This document shows positions 42,684-53,215 of a stretch of DNA of 64,000 bases, piece by piece. Numbering within the stretch: position 1 is the stretch's first letter; the number at the start of each line of letters is the position of its first letter. This stretch comes from Lactifluus volemus (lineage: Eukaryota > Basidiomycota > Agaricomycetes > Russulales > Russulaceae). The DNA lies in the NCBI GenBank assembly GCA_022376515.1, contig WTXI01000008.1, positions 248,001 through 312,000 on the forward strand, given 5' to 3'. A program made the position numbers and the translations under genes. Below the pieces are notes generated by a model. That model was not told where the DNA came from, did not search any database, and worked only from the letters and a program-made list of their open reading frames with translations.

Positions 42684-43324
42684 GTAACTGATAGGATGAG
42701 GCAGTCCATCTAGGGTCTGTTGAAAGAGTATGGCGCCAGTAGCAAACTGGGAGGCATCCACTTCCAGTTTGAAGGGTCAGTCATGGTTGGGTCGGTTCAG
42801 GGCCATATCTTTCTCCACAAGCACAATTAAGTGCTTGACTGCGTTGCGTTCATTGTTGCCCTACTTGAAGGAGGTGTTTTCCTTTAGTAAGTCTGTGAGG
42901 TGCCTAGCCACCTCTGCAAAGCTGGGAATGAAGGGTCAATGGTATCTGAAGACTCCAAGTGTGCTTCTGATGTCAGAGACAGAGCTCTGCTCTGTAGGCC
43001 ATTCTAGCAGGCTGCATTGTTTCATGGGATCCAGGTGTATTTTGCTGTTTTCAACCACGATCTCTAGGTAGTTGACTCATGGTTGTTCAAAGTTGCACTT
43101 AGCTGCTTTAAGGAAGAATGATTTGTCCTTGAATTGTTGGAGTACCTTGTGCACAATCATCCTGTGCAGAGCAAGGTTGGCAGGGGTTTGGTTAGGCATG
43201 GCAATTAGGAAGTCGTCCATGTAGATGTGTATATTGTCCAGGTATTGGTTCAGAAGGTTGCGGAAAGTTGTGTGCATGCACCATTGAAAGGTGCCAGGTG
43301 CATTCCAAAGTCCAAAGGGCATAA
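42684..43324 (-). pseudogene. Gypsy reverse transcriptase palm and start of RNase H
   Basis: Minus strand: MPFGLWNAPGTFQ, then the catalytic IYMDDFLIAM near 43215, a thumb region (VLQQFKDKSFFLKAAKC) and the RNase H start FKLEVDASQFATGAI. Stops occur. The preceding half of the RT lies beyond the solo LTR at 43330-43934. Confidence 0.87.
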
Positions 43325-43939
43325 CATTGTGTTAAGGTTCCAAGTGGGACCTTTGTACAAAGTGTACAATTATTCGTGAAGTCAAGAGCAAGACTTACAA
43401 GACATGCAAGTCAAGATCAAAGGTTCAATAAAGACGAGACTTAGTAAACGACTAAGTCAAGAGCATTTCAGAGGTCAAGGGCTTTGGGCTCAGGGGTGAG
43501 ACCAAAGTGTCAAGAAGTTGAAGACTGTGATGTCAAGAGGGTTCTCTCAGGTCTGATGCTTCTAGGCAAGCAAGGTTCTAATAGATAGAAGACTTGGATT
43601 GCAAAACAAAACTGAGACTTAAGGTCTCTAGGGCAGAGAGTACAGGGTTTATATAGAGAAGAACAAGGCTATGTACACAGCCATAGGGGCTGTGACCTTC
43701 GTACAGCTTTCAGGGTTTGAAACATGTTTCAGGAATCAGCAAGTTATCCTGTGCATGTGGCTGTTACTTGTGGCTGTATGGTGCTGTGCAAGGCAGTATC
43801 GTGAGAGAAATAGGTAAGCGATCTAAAACAAAGTGATTGGCAGTCCATTTGCATAATTAAGGGAGTCATCAGAAATGAGTCAGCAGTCTGAAAATGTATA
43901 GTATGAGTCAGCAAGCACATGTCAGTCCATAACACATTG
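43325..43939 (-). mobile_element. Solo LTR (605 bp), family B, in gypsy RT
   Basis: The LTR at 43330-43934 reads on the minus strand from TGTTATGGACTGACA to GGAACCTTAACA. Flanking duplication CATTG at 43325-43329 and 43935-43939. Same family as 49546-50151 but in opposite orientation and more CpG-poor. It splits the gypsy RT just before VMPFG. Confidence 0.92.
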
Positions 43940-45035
43940 GGTAGGTAGAGGCTGAAGGGGGTGATGAAGGCTGCCTTCCATCAATCTTTGGGCTTGATCT
44001 GTATGTTGTTGTATCCCCACCTTATGTCTAAGGTGATGAACAACTGTTTGCCACTAAATTGTTCCAGTATAGTTTCAATCCAGGGAAGTGAGTACATGTC
44101 CAGTATTATCCACTTGTTGACCTTCCTGTAGTTCTGTACAGGCCATAATTTACCATCTGATTTCTTGATAAGAAAGAAGGGTGTTGCCCATGGTGAGTCA
44201 CCTCATTTGATGTAGCTAAGTTATTCGTTTTCATTAATCCATTCCTTTTCTGCCTCCATCTTGATGGGGTTTAAAGGGTATGTTTTGCCAGGTATTGAGG
44301 TTGGGGCTCCTGTCTTAAGTTTGATCTCATGGTTGTTGATATGAGAGGGAGAGAAGCACTGTGCCCTATCTTCCGAGAACACTTTCCAGTGTCTCACATA
44401 TTCATTGGGTAATTCATTTGACTTTTCTTATTTTGGGGCATTGATAGCCCATTGAGTCGCCATAGAGGTTTTGTTTACCTCTATTTGGTGTGCTAAGTCT
44501 AGAGTTGCTGTAGCAGGAAGTGTAACTGGTGGTGAAAAGATCCGTGGTATCAAGATAGCCATGATTCCTGTGGGGTACTCAGGGAAGATGTGCCTGAACT
44601 CTATGAGTTCAGGGTGGTTCATGGTGTCCAGTTCCTGGGTGTCCTGTTTCTGTCTGTTCTGGGTAATAGAGGCTCAGATGTTAGTGATTTGTTGTCACTA
44701 CCAGTTTTGGTTTTGCATAGTGATTATCAACATCTCGTTGAGTTTATCTGGAGGTATGGGGGCTTGTGGTTTGTTTGCCTTCAAAATTCTGTTAGGTATT
44801 CTGGGAAGTAGGAGGCCCATTCCTTAAGTTCCAGGTAGGCATCTTCAAAGTCCTTCTTTTGCTGTGGGGTTAATTTATTGTTCTCTAATTGGAGCTTCAG
44901 GTGCACTAGCTTTTTCCAGTCGTGGTCTCGCTGGATGTTAGCTTCTTGTAGGTGTGTCCTAGCATGCTCTTCAACCCTGAGGATACAAGCCACTGTGGCT
45001 TCTCAGGTGGTTACTGTTACTGTGAGATCATCCCA
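43940..45035 (-). pseudogene. Gypsy reverse transcriptase N-terminal half and upstream linker
   Basis: Minus strand: a helical, charged linker (RVEEHARTHLQEANIQRDHD near 44930), then FRHIFPEYP-like sequence, INNHEIKLKTGAPTSIPGK and WATPFFLIKKSDGKL. The primer-grip side WIETILEQFSGKQLFITLDI and AAFITPFSLYLP follow, meeting the solo LTR. Several TGA/TAG stops, as in the rest of this element. Confidence 0.82.
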
Positions 45036-45207
45036 CATCAGGAAAACCCATTTTGCCTTAAACTGTATTAGATGCTCCTTAAAGCTTACTTAAGATGTTG
45101 GTAATTAGATCCTCAATGTTGGCAAGTTGAGGATCTAATTACCAACATCTTAAGTAAGCTTTAAGGAGCATCTAATACAGTTTAAGGCAAAATGGGTTTT
45201 CCTGATG
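45036..45207 (-). mobile_element. 172-bp palindromic MITE, copy 3 (inverted loop)
   Basis: Same arms as the other copies, but the loop reads TGTTGGCAAG, the inverted and slightly changed form. Both arms carry GATGTTGG, so pairing is perfect. Flanked by CA on both sides. Inserted in gypsy pol between protease and RT. Confidence 0.92.
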
Positions 45208-45530
45208 CATATCATGTTGGTCCAGTCAATCTGAGGGTTGAAAGCCTGTAGCCAGGTGAAGCCAAAGATGGTGCAGTCTTTGCCAAGGTTTATCACTAGG
45301 AAGAGAAGTTCCTCTCTCTTGTTGCCTCATTGTACCATTAGGATAACGTATTGTTCTACTACACTGCTTCTATTATCTGTTCCATTGACGTTGGTTACCC
45401 TTACTTGTGATACATCACGAAAAATATTAATCTATAACCTTTCTAGATATATGATGATCTTATCTATCTTGTCTGGTTTGATCTGATCAATCACTTCCCT
45501 TGATAGGTACATTTATGACCTTAATAATCA
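45208..45530 (-). pseudogene. Gypsy aspartic-protease-like fragment
   Basis: Minus strand: LFLVINLGKDCTIFGFTWLQ followed by NPQIDW, the conserved tail of gypsy retropepsin domains (LG...ILG..WL...NP.IDW). Upstream gag and the 5' LTR are not recognisable to the right of 45530, so the element is truncated at its 5' end. Confidence 0.7.
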
Positions 45531-47095
45531 AGATTGATATAATCCAATCATAGTTCCCTAGCTAGATATTTGAAAAGATCAAGCAAGGTAAATGTATGAG
45601 CATAAGATCTTGTTACAATTATATGCTACTCAAAAGAGTCAGAAAAGTTGTGCTACAAGGGGATAAATGGCTAAAAGTAAAAAACTCACCTCAGCAAAAG
45701 TGTAATTGCTGAGGGAAAGAAAAAAGGTGGATACAAGTCATGTTTATGTACTGTAGGGTCAGCTTAGTGGCTGGCCCTGAAACCTCTTTCTACGCAATTT
45801 CGTACGCCCAACTCACGTCTCCCTCTCGTCTCAATTCGTCTTGCTGCCTGCCGTATTTCTCGACTGCTTTAGATCTCGTTCTGTGCGTTTCAACTTTAAA
45901 CGGGGCCATGAACCCTCTTCGGCCACGATGCGACTACGCCTGGGCCATACACCCGTCCTCTGCAGCCTCGCATTGTATGACATTTTTCTGTCTTCCCCCT
46001 TTGTTTCTTTCATGTTCTGAGTTCTCTCTTGTGTCCCGTGTCTCCTGTTTCGTTCTAGTTCGCCTCGCATCTCCTATTGTTCGCTCAGTTTGGCAGTTTT
46101 CCTTCTTTTGTGCTTAGTCTCACTCCTTTCATCTCGGGCTGCGTGCTGTGTCTCGCGCCGCGCCCACGATCTAGGCTGACGGCCTATCGGCCTCTCGATG
46201 AGACCGCGAGCATCCCATGAAGCTTTCTGAGGGTGCACACGACTTCAAAGGTTGTAATTTTGACTTTTGTTCTTTTACGATTTGAATCCCCTCCCCCTTT
46301 GTTTCCTCTACCTTAGAAAGCCTCGCACTCTACCCTTTCATGCACATCTCAGTTCCAATGTTTTCCACTTACTCTCGTGACCATCCTCTCTGCCTCCGTT
46401 TACTTCGGTACCTTACCTGACTTTCCGACATCGACGTGTTTTCCGTATTAGATTACATGGCTCAAATGTACTTAAATACAGCTTCCGAATGTACAAACAA
46501 GCCAGCGAAATCACGCCACTCACCAGTTGTTCTCAAAATATCGTCTGCTTCTAAGTTTTCCTCAAAGTCTCTCTGTTTTATCTCCCTCAAAACCTCATCT
46601 ATACCTTCAAAATCTTGCCTCTCGTCTTGCTTAGATCTCCAGTCTCGGGACTTCTACGCGTTCTTCTTACTTGCCGCCGCTCATCCTCTTTCTTCCCTTT
46701 GCCCCTCTAATCCCCTCTCCTCAACTTCATTTGAACTCACAAGCAGGGTGAGTTCCCCGCTTTCAGTACTGCTTATGCTATGGATGCCATGTGAAAATGT
46801 CAATGGAGTAGAAACTGCTCAAAAAGCTTAAAGTAAGGAAAAGGAGACCTAAGAGAGATAGCAAGTGTATGAAAAAGTCTAAACTATGGGACGAAGACAC
46901 AAAGTGATTGTTCATGAAAGTGGTCCATGCACAGCCACTTTAGGGCTAGTTAACAAGATGAAATTACAACAGATCTCAGGCTAGATAAGATTATGATAAT
47001 GTAATATCTTAGAAGCAAAAACTTATCTATAAGTATATGCAAGGTGATTAAGGCCATAATAATGTCATGATATGGGCCAATTAAGATCAGACTTG
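45531..47095. other. Unassigned region with a CpG-rich block
   Basis: 45531-45730 and 46800-47095 are AT-rich and CpG-poor. Between about 45780 and 46740 the sequence is CpG-containing and pyrimidine-rich, with short open frames (for example 45740-46117 and 46436-46831, plus strand) that lack recognisable domains. The block might be a young LTR-like or non-coding insertion, or an isolated host fragment; its ends could not be set. Confidence 0.35.
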
Positions 47096-47565
47096 CCTAT
47101 CAGGGTAATCAACTGATCTTGTTAATGTCTTGTAAGATCTAGTATAACCTTGCAAGGTAATTAAAGGTCATTTAGGTATCTAGGTATATCATGCCAAACT
47201 TGAACTTTATATTATCTCTAGGTATACAAGGTCAAGCAAGATAAGTTTGAGCACTGTAATCTTACAAGGTGAGCAAGGTCATTTAGATATCATGCCAGAT
47301 TTACTAATATCATGACTGCTCTAGCATGTCAAACAGGAACTTTATATTATCCCTAGATATGCAAGGTCAAGCAAGGTAAACTTAAGCACTATAATCTTGC
47401 AAGGTTATTTAGGTATCATGGGAGATTCACTAATACACTGTATCATGGTTGTTGCTCTAACATGCTAAACTGGAACTTTACATTATCTTTAGATATACAA
47501 GCTTAAGTAATATAAGCTTAAGTACCTAGTACTACAATAACTTAGTGTTAAAATAAAAGATCCAG
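47096..47565. repeat. Degenerate AT-rich tandem repeats, about 150 nt per unit
   Basis: Three successive units share AACTTTATATTATC, CTAGATATGCAAGGTCAAGC, a CTATAATCTTGCAAGGT-like stretch and ATTTAGGTATCATG in the same order. No coding capacity. Confidence 0.6.
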
Positions 47566-47580
47566 GGTTTGTGCAGATAA

Positions 47581-47647
47581 GATCAGATGGCTTAGTGGTT
47601 AATAGCATTATGTTTAAGAGGTCTTTAGTTTAATCCTTTGAATGGCC
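47581..47647 (+). repeat. tRNA-derived SINE-like unit
   Basis: TGGCTTAGTGG at 47588-47598 fits the polymerase III A box exactly. GTTTAATCC near 47628 is one change from a B box, at tRNA-like spacing. No matching acceptor stem is seen, so it is a decayed tRNA copy or SINE head rather than a working tRNA. Confidence 0.5.
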
Positions 47648-48949
47648 ACTTTTCAATAAAAATATATTTAAGTGAACTATTATTTGGATAACTTAAGTAA
47701 AAATGGTATAAGAGGTCTTAGATATCATCTGTCATGATAAAATAAGATAAATAAGGACTTATATGCAGGGTATATTGGAAGCTAATTATCAATTAAAATA
47801 AATCGACTTTAAACTTCAGTTTACATAAGTCTAATTGGCCCACCAGTTGTGGGTGACTGCTTTACTCTTTCCCATGTGTGTTGCACACATGTCCTTTTTC
47901 TTACCTCACTCAGTAAGTGATTCTACACCACCCTTACCCAAGTGTCTCACTCAGTAGCACTGTAGGGGCGGTTCCACATTCTCCTGGAGTTCCTGACCAT
48001 TGGATAGAAGTCAAGTCCTAGGCAGTGGCAGGTGCCACAGAGGTCTAGGCCTTGTTGGATCCTCCTGTCTGATAAGGTGCAAGCTCGCTCTCACTTAGGG
48101 GCTTTCTTCTTGTCTCTAACTTGCACCTTGTCAGATCAGTCTAATTTCTGACCTTCTCTCTTTTCTCTCTTGATTGCTCAATTCTTCTTACCTTCTTCAG
48201 CAGTCGCCCTCTTCTCACTTTTCATTCACCCACTGTCCCCATTGCCCCTTCTTTCCTTCGCCTGCTTATCTCACTATATATTGCTTGTGCATCCATGTCT
48301 CACTGTACATTACTTGTGCCTCATGTTCTGCACTGTATCCTACTTGTCCCTTGTGCTCTGTCCATAGTTGCCTCCACTGTAGGGTTTGTGTCACGTTTTT
48401 GGCACCCTGCGCCATGCCTACAATTTTATCTGTCAGGGGGCTGTTAGCCTCCATTTCAGCCTTCACTCACCTCACTTAGCACATCTTGTCATATTCAGGT
48501 AGGGCCAATTAGAGAAGACTAGTCTTAGTTATCATCTAAATTACTATGGTTTTTTATTATTTATTTATTTATTTATTACCTTATCTGGTGTGGATGACAA
48601 AAGGGAGAGAAGGAAAATCAAAGAAGAAAAAGAAATGTTAGTCTGTGAAGTGAAAAAAAAATAAACATGCAATGTACCATTGACCATGCTTACAGAGGCA
48701 TGGGAGGGTGACATGCTGCCAAAGGGTAGCAATCATGGCAACAGAGAGGCAGGTGTGGCAAAGAGAGAGAGAACTGTGAGAAGGGGGGAAGTGGCAACAG
48801 TAAGAGCAAGAAGGGGGGTCACAATGACAGAGAGGGGAAAAGCAAACATATCACTGGTTCCAGCTTTCGTATTGACTTTGAGCCATGCTGCCATAACACT
48901 AGCTACAAATGGTAATTGTAAGACATTGCATAACATTATTTAGTAGTCA
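47648..48949. other. CpG-poor region without a supported gene
   Basis: Contains a (TTTA)n microsatellite at about 48551-48578 and a purine-rich tract at 48690-48840. Open frames near 48170-48480 (plus) are low-complexity Ser/Cys/Leu-rich readings of a C/T-rich stretch. Nothing recognised. Confidence 0.45.
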
Positions 48950-49310
48950 TCTGGTGGGCCAGCCAGCAACAGCTGCAATGAAATCAATAACAATTCCTAT
49001 GCACAACTCACCAAAACATGAACTCAATTGAAAACTCACATACTTTTGGCAATTGCTGCAACAAAATCAATGACATTCCCACAGTGGGTAACCAAAATGC
49101 AGTCTCAAAGTAAATTCACATGCTCTCAGCAATGGCCACAACGAAATCAATGACAATTTCCATGCTTGACTTATCAAAATGCAGCCTCAAATTAAAACTC
49201 ACACACTCTCAGAAATTGCTGCAATAAAATTGATGACATTCCCACAGAGGGGGGGCAAAAGTCCCCTATGAAAAAGCAACTAAAAACCTCATTCTCTAAA
49301 AGAGAACTCA
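48950..49310. repeat. Inverted relative of the 11861-12420 repeat
   Basis: Four cores complementary to GTGGGAATGTCATTGATTTC begin near 48975, 49050, 49135 and 49218. The right edge has AACCTCATTCTCTAAAAGAGAACTC, matching the left edge of the 11861 repeat in inverse orientation. More CpG-depleted than that copy. Confidence 0.6.
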
Positions 49311-49329
49311 GAACACAGTTTGCATGAAA

Positions 49330-50560
49330 CTACTCTCAAGTTGCCTTAACATGTTGTTTGGTGACTTTGGGGTAGATCATCTGTTGCACCTCCTCTTTCC
49401 ATCCTGCATCTTCAAGTCCTTCAATCTTCTCCCTCAGGTCCTGTACTGCATCAAAAATTTCCTTGCTACAACTGGTTTTTTTTCATGGTAAGTGTTCATA
49501 AATTCTTTGTGCAATTGCTAGGCTAAAAGCAAAGTAGTATCTCACTGTTATGGACTGACACATGCTTGCTGACTCATACTGTACATTTTTGGACTGCTCA
49601 CTCATTTCTGATGATTCCCTTGCTTATGTGAATGGACTGCCAATCGCTTTGTTTTAGATCGCTTACTTATTTCTCTCACGATACAGCCTCACACAGTACC
49701 GTACAGCCGCAAGTAACAGCCACATGTACAGGATGACTCGCTGATTCCTGAAACATGTTTCAAACCCTGAAAGCTATATGAACGTCACAGCCCCTACGGC
49801 TGCGCACATAGCCTCATTCTTTCTCTATATAAACCCTGTACTTTCTGCCCTAGAGACCTTAAGTCTCAGTTTTGTTTTGCAATCCAAGTCTTCTATCTAT
49901 TAGAACCTTGCTTGCCTAGAAGCATCAGACCTGAGAGAACCCTCTTGACATCACAGTCTTCGACTTCTTGACACTTTGGTCTCACCCCTGAGCCCAAAGC
50001 CCTTGACCTCTGAAATGCTCTTGACTTAGTCGTTTACTAAGTCTCATCTTTATCAAACCTTTGATCTTGACTTGCACACTTTACAAGTCTCGCTCTTGAC
50101 TTCACGAATGATTGTACACTTTGTACAAAGGTCCCACTTGGAACCTTAACACTCACCATGTCAAATTTTTCCTCACTACAACTGCATATATTTTTTCACA
50201 GTATGTATTCATTGATACTTTGTGCAATCTCTAGGCTGAAACCAAGAGCAGTCTTTTTCTTAACCCCTGTCTATACACTACAAATTCTGAGCTTCTGCTG
50301 ATGACTGGCATCTGGGCCATGTCATGCTGGCTGCCAACATTAACTCCATTCCCTCTCCCCCACTGCAGACCATTTCTATTGTCAGGGCAGATGACTTGTG
50401 GGCTGAGCATGAATGGACACTCTACCCACAGCCATTTCTTCTTGAATTTCCCTATCTCCCATAGATTCAGCTTCCCTCTCACAATCCCCCCTGTGACATC
50501 CTTCATTGTGCAGTGGACAAGAAGATGTGAAGGCCCCACATAACTAAAACCAACACTCAT
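49330..50560 (-). pseudogene. Unrecognised coding remnant, split by a solo LTR
   Basis: Minus strand: 50231-50560 is open for 109 codons (MSVGFSYVGPSHLLVHCTMK, GKLNLWEIGKFKKKWLW). After the LTR, 49340-49490 reads EIFDAVQDLREKIEGLEDAG and EEVQQMIYPKV. The two sides also share a short near-duplicate (CTTTGTGCAAT, CTAGGCT...AAGC). No family recognised; likely transposon-associated. Confidence 0.35.
49541..50156 (+). mobile_element. Solo LTR (606 bp), family B
   Basis: The LTR at 49546-50151 runs from TGTTATGGACTGACA to GGAACCTTAACA. It is flanked by CTCAC at 49541-49545 and 50152-50156. TATA box CTATATAAACC near 49835. Partner in opposite orientation at 43330-43934. Confidence 0.92.
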
Positions 50561-52290
50561 CTGGTTTAGCCTGAGGTGCTAGATGACCTCAGGGCTAAGT
50601 TGGAAGCTGCCAAGGTGGTGGTAGAGATGCCATTCCATGAAATCAGAACTTTCCCTTGTCTTTTATCTGTCCAGCATTCACAAAAAGCTTATGCCCAGGC
50701 CTTTGAGGCTGTCAATCGTCTCAAATGTGAATTTGATGCTTGGCAAGACTTTGTGGAAGTCTTCAGGAATGCCCAGCATTCTCTTATTGAACTCTTTGCC
50801 TTTGCTGATTGGTGGGTGGACTTTAAGGAAAAAGAATCTAGACCCCCTTTTCATGCACCCATGCAGGGTGCAATATTCTATAACAAAGAATGTTATGCTA
50901 GGCATGTGCAGTGGTCACTTGCTTCCTTCCTCCTCATACTTTCTGCCATCTACTCTTTGGATCCTTGGAAGTGGATTCAACTGTCACCCCACTCCCTATC
51001 AAAGACAGAACCGATAACACTTTAGCCACAGCTCCACTCCCCTCCCACACTGGTACTATCTCCCACATGTAAAGTATAATCTGGCTGAATTCAAGACTGC
51101 CACTTGGGGATATGCTGATTACTTGGACTCTCTTAACCTGATGGAGGGCTACAAGTGACACTTGGAAAAACTGGAAAATCAGCACCATGATGAAGATCAG
51201 TTTGTACTGCTTCATCACCTGCACTCACACTTATATCTTTCTTACAGACAGCTGGCACACAAAGTGAGCTAAAGTATGGCAAGCTACACAACCTCACTCA
51301 TTCAACAACCTGGCCAGAGCTATGCTGCAGCAAGGTTATAGATTCTGCACCAGTCTGGTTCCCCAAATGACAGAAGATATGGGATTGAGTTATGTTCTAT
51401 GTTAATCTCTTAAATATGGCCCAGGCACAGTCACCACACCACTTTGCATTCCCACCACTCTATCTCTTCTGGGGTGCTAAGAAAGAGAAACAACAGACAT
51501 TCTACTACCACTAGCTCCTTCTGTGCTGTGAACTTTCAATATATCCAGTGAATGGACTCCCTGGCCTTACTATGACAGAGTGGAGATCCATTTTAGGTCA
51601 CACCTATTGGAAGTCCATGTGGCCCAAGCCAGATCCCAATAACCTCTCACATACATCAAGTTACAACCCCACTAGGTTCTGGATCTATGGTGGGCCCCTG
51701 TGTTTTACTGAGACAATGAATATCACCATTACTGATCATGGGGCTGATCCCACTGAACTTCTCACTTGCAGATGTGATGTCGAGATAGATACTGTGGATG
51801 ATGTCGAAGTCCATCAGACCATCCTCTACTATCTCAACTTGAATCATGTGGTGGAAGAGATCAGGGAAATGGATTGACTCCAGTTTCCACTGGATCAAAC
51901 AAAGCAATGGGATTATAGAGGGCAAATGTCTTCTGTCAACAGCATGACCAACATGTGGGGCCCAATCTGGAATAGTAGTGTCAAGTTGGGCTTCTTTAAG
52001 GATAAGACAGCATAGAGAACTTGGCTACACTGTCTGAGGGAAGTGGTAATGGAATGGGATGGGTTTGATGCTTGGGATTGGGATAGTTTTATGGACATCA
52101 GGACCATGGGTATCAACAGACTTTCACAAAAGAACTTTTACAAGCTTGCAGTGCATCTTCTCAGTTTTTTCATCCACACATTTATTACATGTCTTGGCTA
52201 TTACCCTTTCTTCCTATTACATCCTCCTATACTTGCTGGGCCCTGTTGCTCGAGGCACAGAAAGAAATTTGTGACAGGACCTTTTTGACC
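50561..52290 (+). pseudogene. Decayed copy of a repetitive agaricomycete ORF family of unknown function
   Basis: Plus-strand protein-like sequence across several frames: LRAKLEAAKVVVEMPFHEI, FEAVNRLKCEFDAWQDFVE and GAIFYNKECYARHVQWSLA near 50576-51000; then GLPGLTMTEWRSILGHTYW, NPTRFWIYGGPLCF and LLTCRCDVEIDTVDDVEVHQ near 51548-51877. The ending is VVMEWDGFDAWDWDSF, INRLSQKNFYKLAVHLL and FITCLGYYPFFLLHPPIL near 52040-52275. The style and order match a repetitive, Trp-rich ORF I recall from agaricomycete genomes, usually annotated as hypothetical. Stops and frameshifts show decay. No enzymatic motif is evident; a mobile-element partner protein is plausible but unproven. Confidence 0.5.
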
Positions 52291-52448
52291 TTTTTGATTT
52301 GCTACATACTTTGAAACATATATTTTGTTTCTAATCAGACATTTTTGCTTTCAATCCATTTGATTTGTGCTGTTTTTTGTGGGCTCTTGTGGTACTTGCT
52401 ACTTTACTGTTTATTCACACCACTTAAGTCCTGATGGCATGCAGGTAG
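52291..52448. other. Short unassigned spacer
   Basis: No feature recognised before MITE copy 4. Confidence 0.3.
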
Positions 52449-52620
52449 CATCAGGAAAACCCATTTGGCCTTAAACTGTATTAGATACTCCTTAAAGCTT
52501 ACTTAAGATGTTGGTAAGTAGATCCTCAACTTACCAACATTGAGGATCTAATTACCAACATCTTAAGTAAGCTTTAAGGAGTATCTAATACAGTTTAAGG
52601 CCAAATGGGTTTTCCTGATG
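52449..52620 (+). mobile_element. 172-bp palindromic MITE, copy 4 (variant)
   Basis: Differs from copies 1, 2 and 5 by changes present in both arms: TTTGGCC with GGCCAAA, and AGATACTCC with GGAGTATCT. There is also an arm-specific change at GGTAAGTAGATCC. Flanked by TAG on both sides (52446-52448 and 52621-52623). Confidence 0.9.
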
Positions 52621-53043
52621 TAGAAACACTACAAACAAAGGTAAGTTTTGTTTCACATCACTATCCTCATCTGAAGAAATCTCAATTACAACTACTGGCT
52701 CTGGTGAGGATTTGCATATGGGTTTTGTCTCAGAAGATGTGGGATTTTGGGTTGACATTCTCCATTTGCTTTGGCTGCCTGCAATATCTTTTCATTGTGC
52801 CATACCAATGACACTTGACAACAGGACTGCTATAATACAGCATTTACAGGTGTTGTCTTGGGCCCCACCTGGCTTGGTGTCCTGTGGCTCACTAGACCCA
52901 CTGGGAGATGGGCAATGATGTGTGTGTATCAAACTAGACAATGTCAACAGTTGGCACACAGGGCACTGACTGACGACATGCAGAAACTCTGTGGTTGAAA
53001 TGCCTGGGCAGGTGGGGTCGAAGATCGTCAGGAGCAATGCCTG
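52621..53043. other. Unassigned sequence between two MITEs
   Basis: Open frames of 68-84 codons on both strands (one minus-strand frame reads FLHVVSQCPVCQLLTLSSLI) show no recognisable domain. Probably decayed transposon. Confidence 0.3.
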
Positions 53044-53215
53044 CATCAGGAAAACCCATTTTGCCTTAAACTGTATTAGATGCTCCTTAAAGCTTACTTA
53101 AGATATTGGTAATTAGATCCTCAACTTACCAACATTGAGGATCTAATTACCAACATCTTAAGTAAGCTTTAAGGAGCATCTAATACAGTTTAAGGCAAAA
53201 TGGGTTTTCCTGATG
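53044..53215 (+). mobile_element. 172-bp palindromic MITE, copy 5
   Basis: Reads the same as copies 1 and 2. Flanked by TG on both sides (53042-53043 and 53216-53217). Confidence 0.92.

Noticed and set aside
48170..48479. Putative small secreted Cys-rich protein on the plus strand
   Set aside because: A C/T-rich, CpG-poor stretch with competing frames; no signal-peptide pattern followed by ordered cysteines, and no introns or gene context.
23778..53215. CRISPR-like repeats from the recurrent 172-bp sequence
   Set aside because: The copies are kilobases apart, each flanked by its own short duplication, in a eukaryotic genome; they are transposons.
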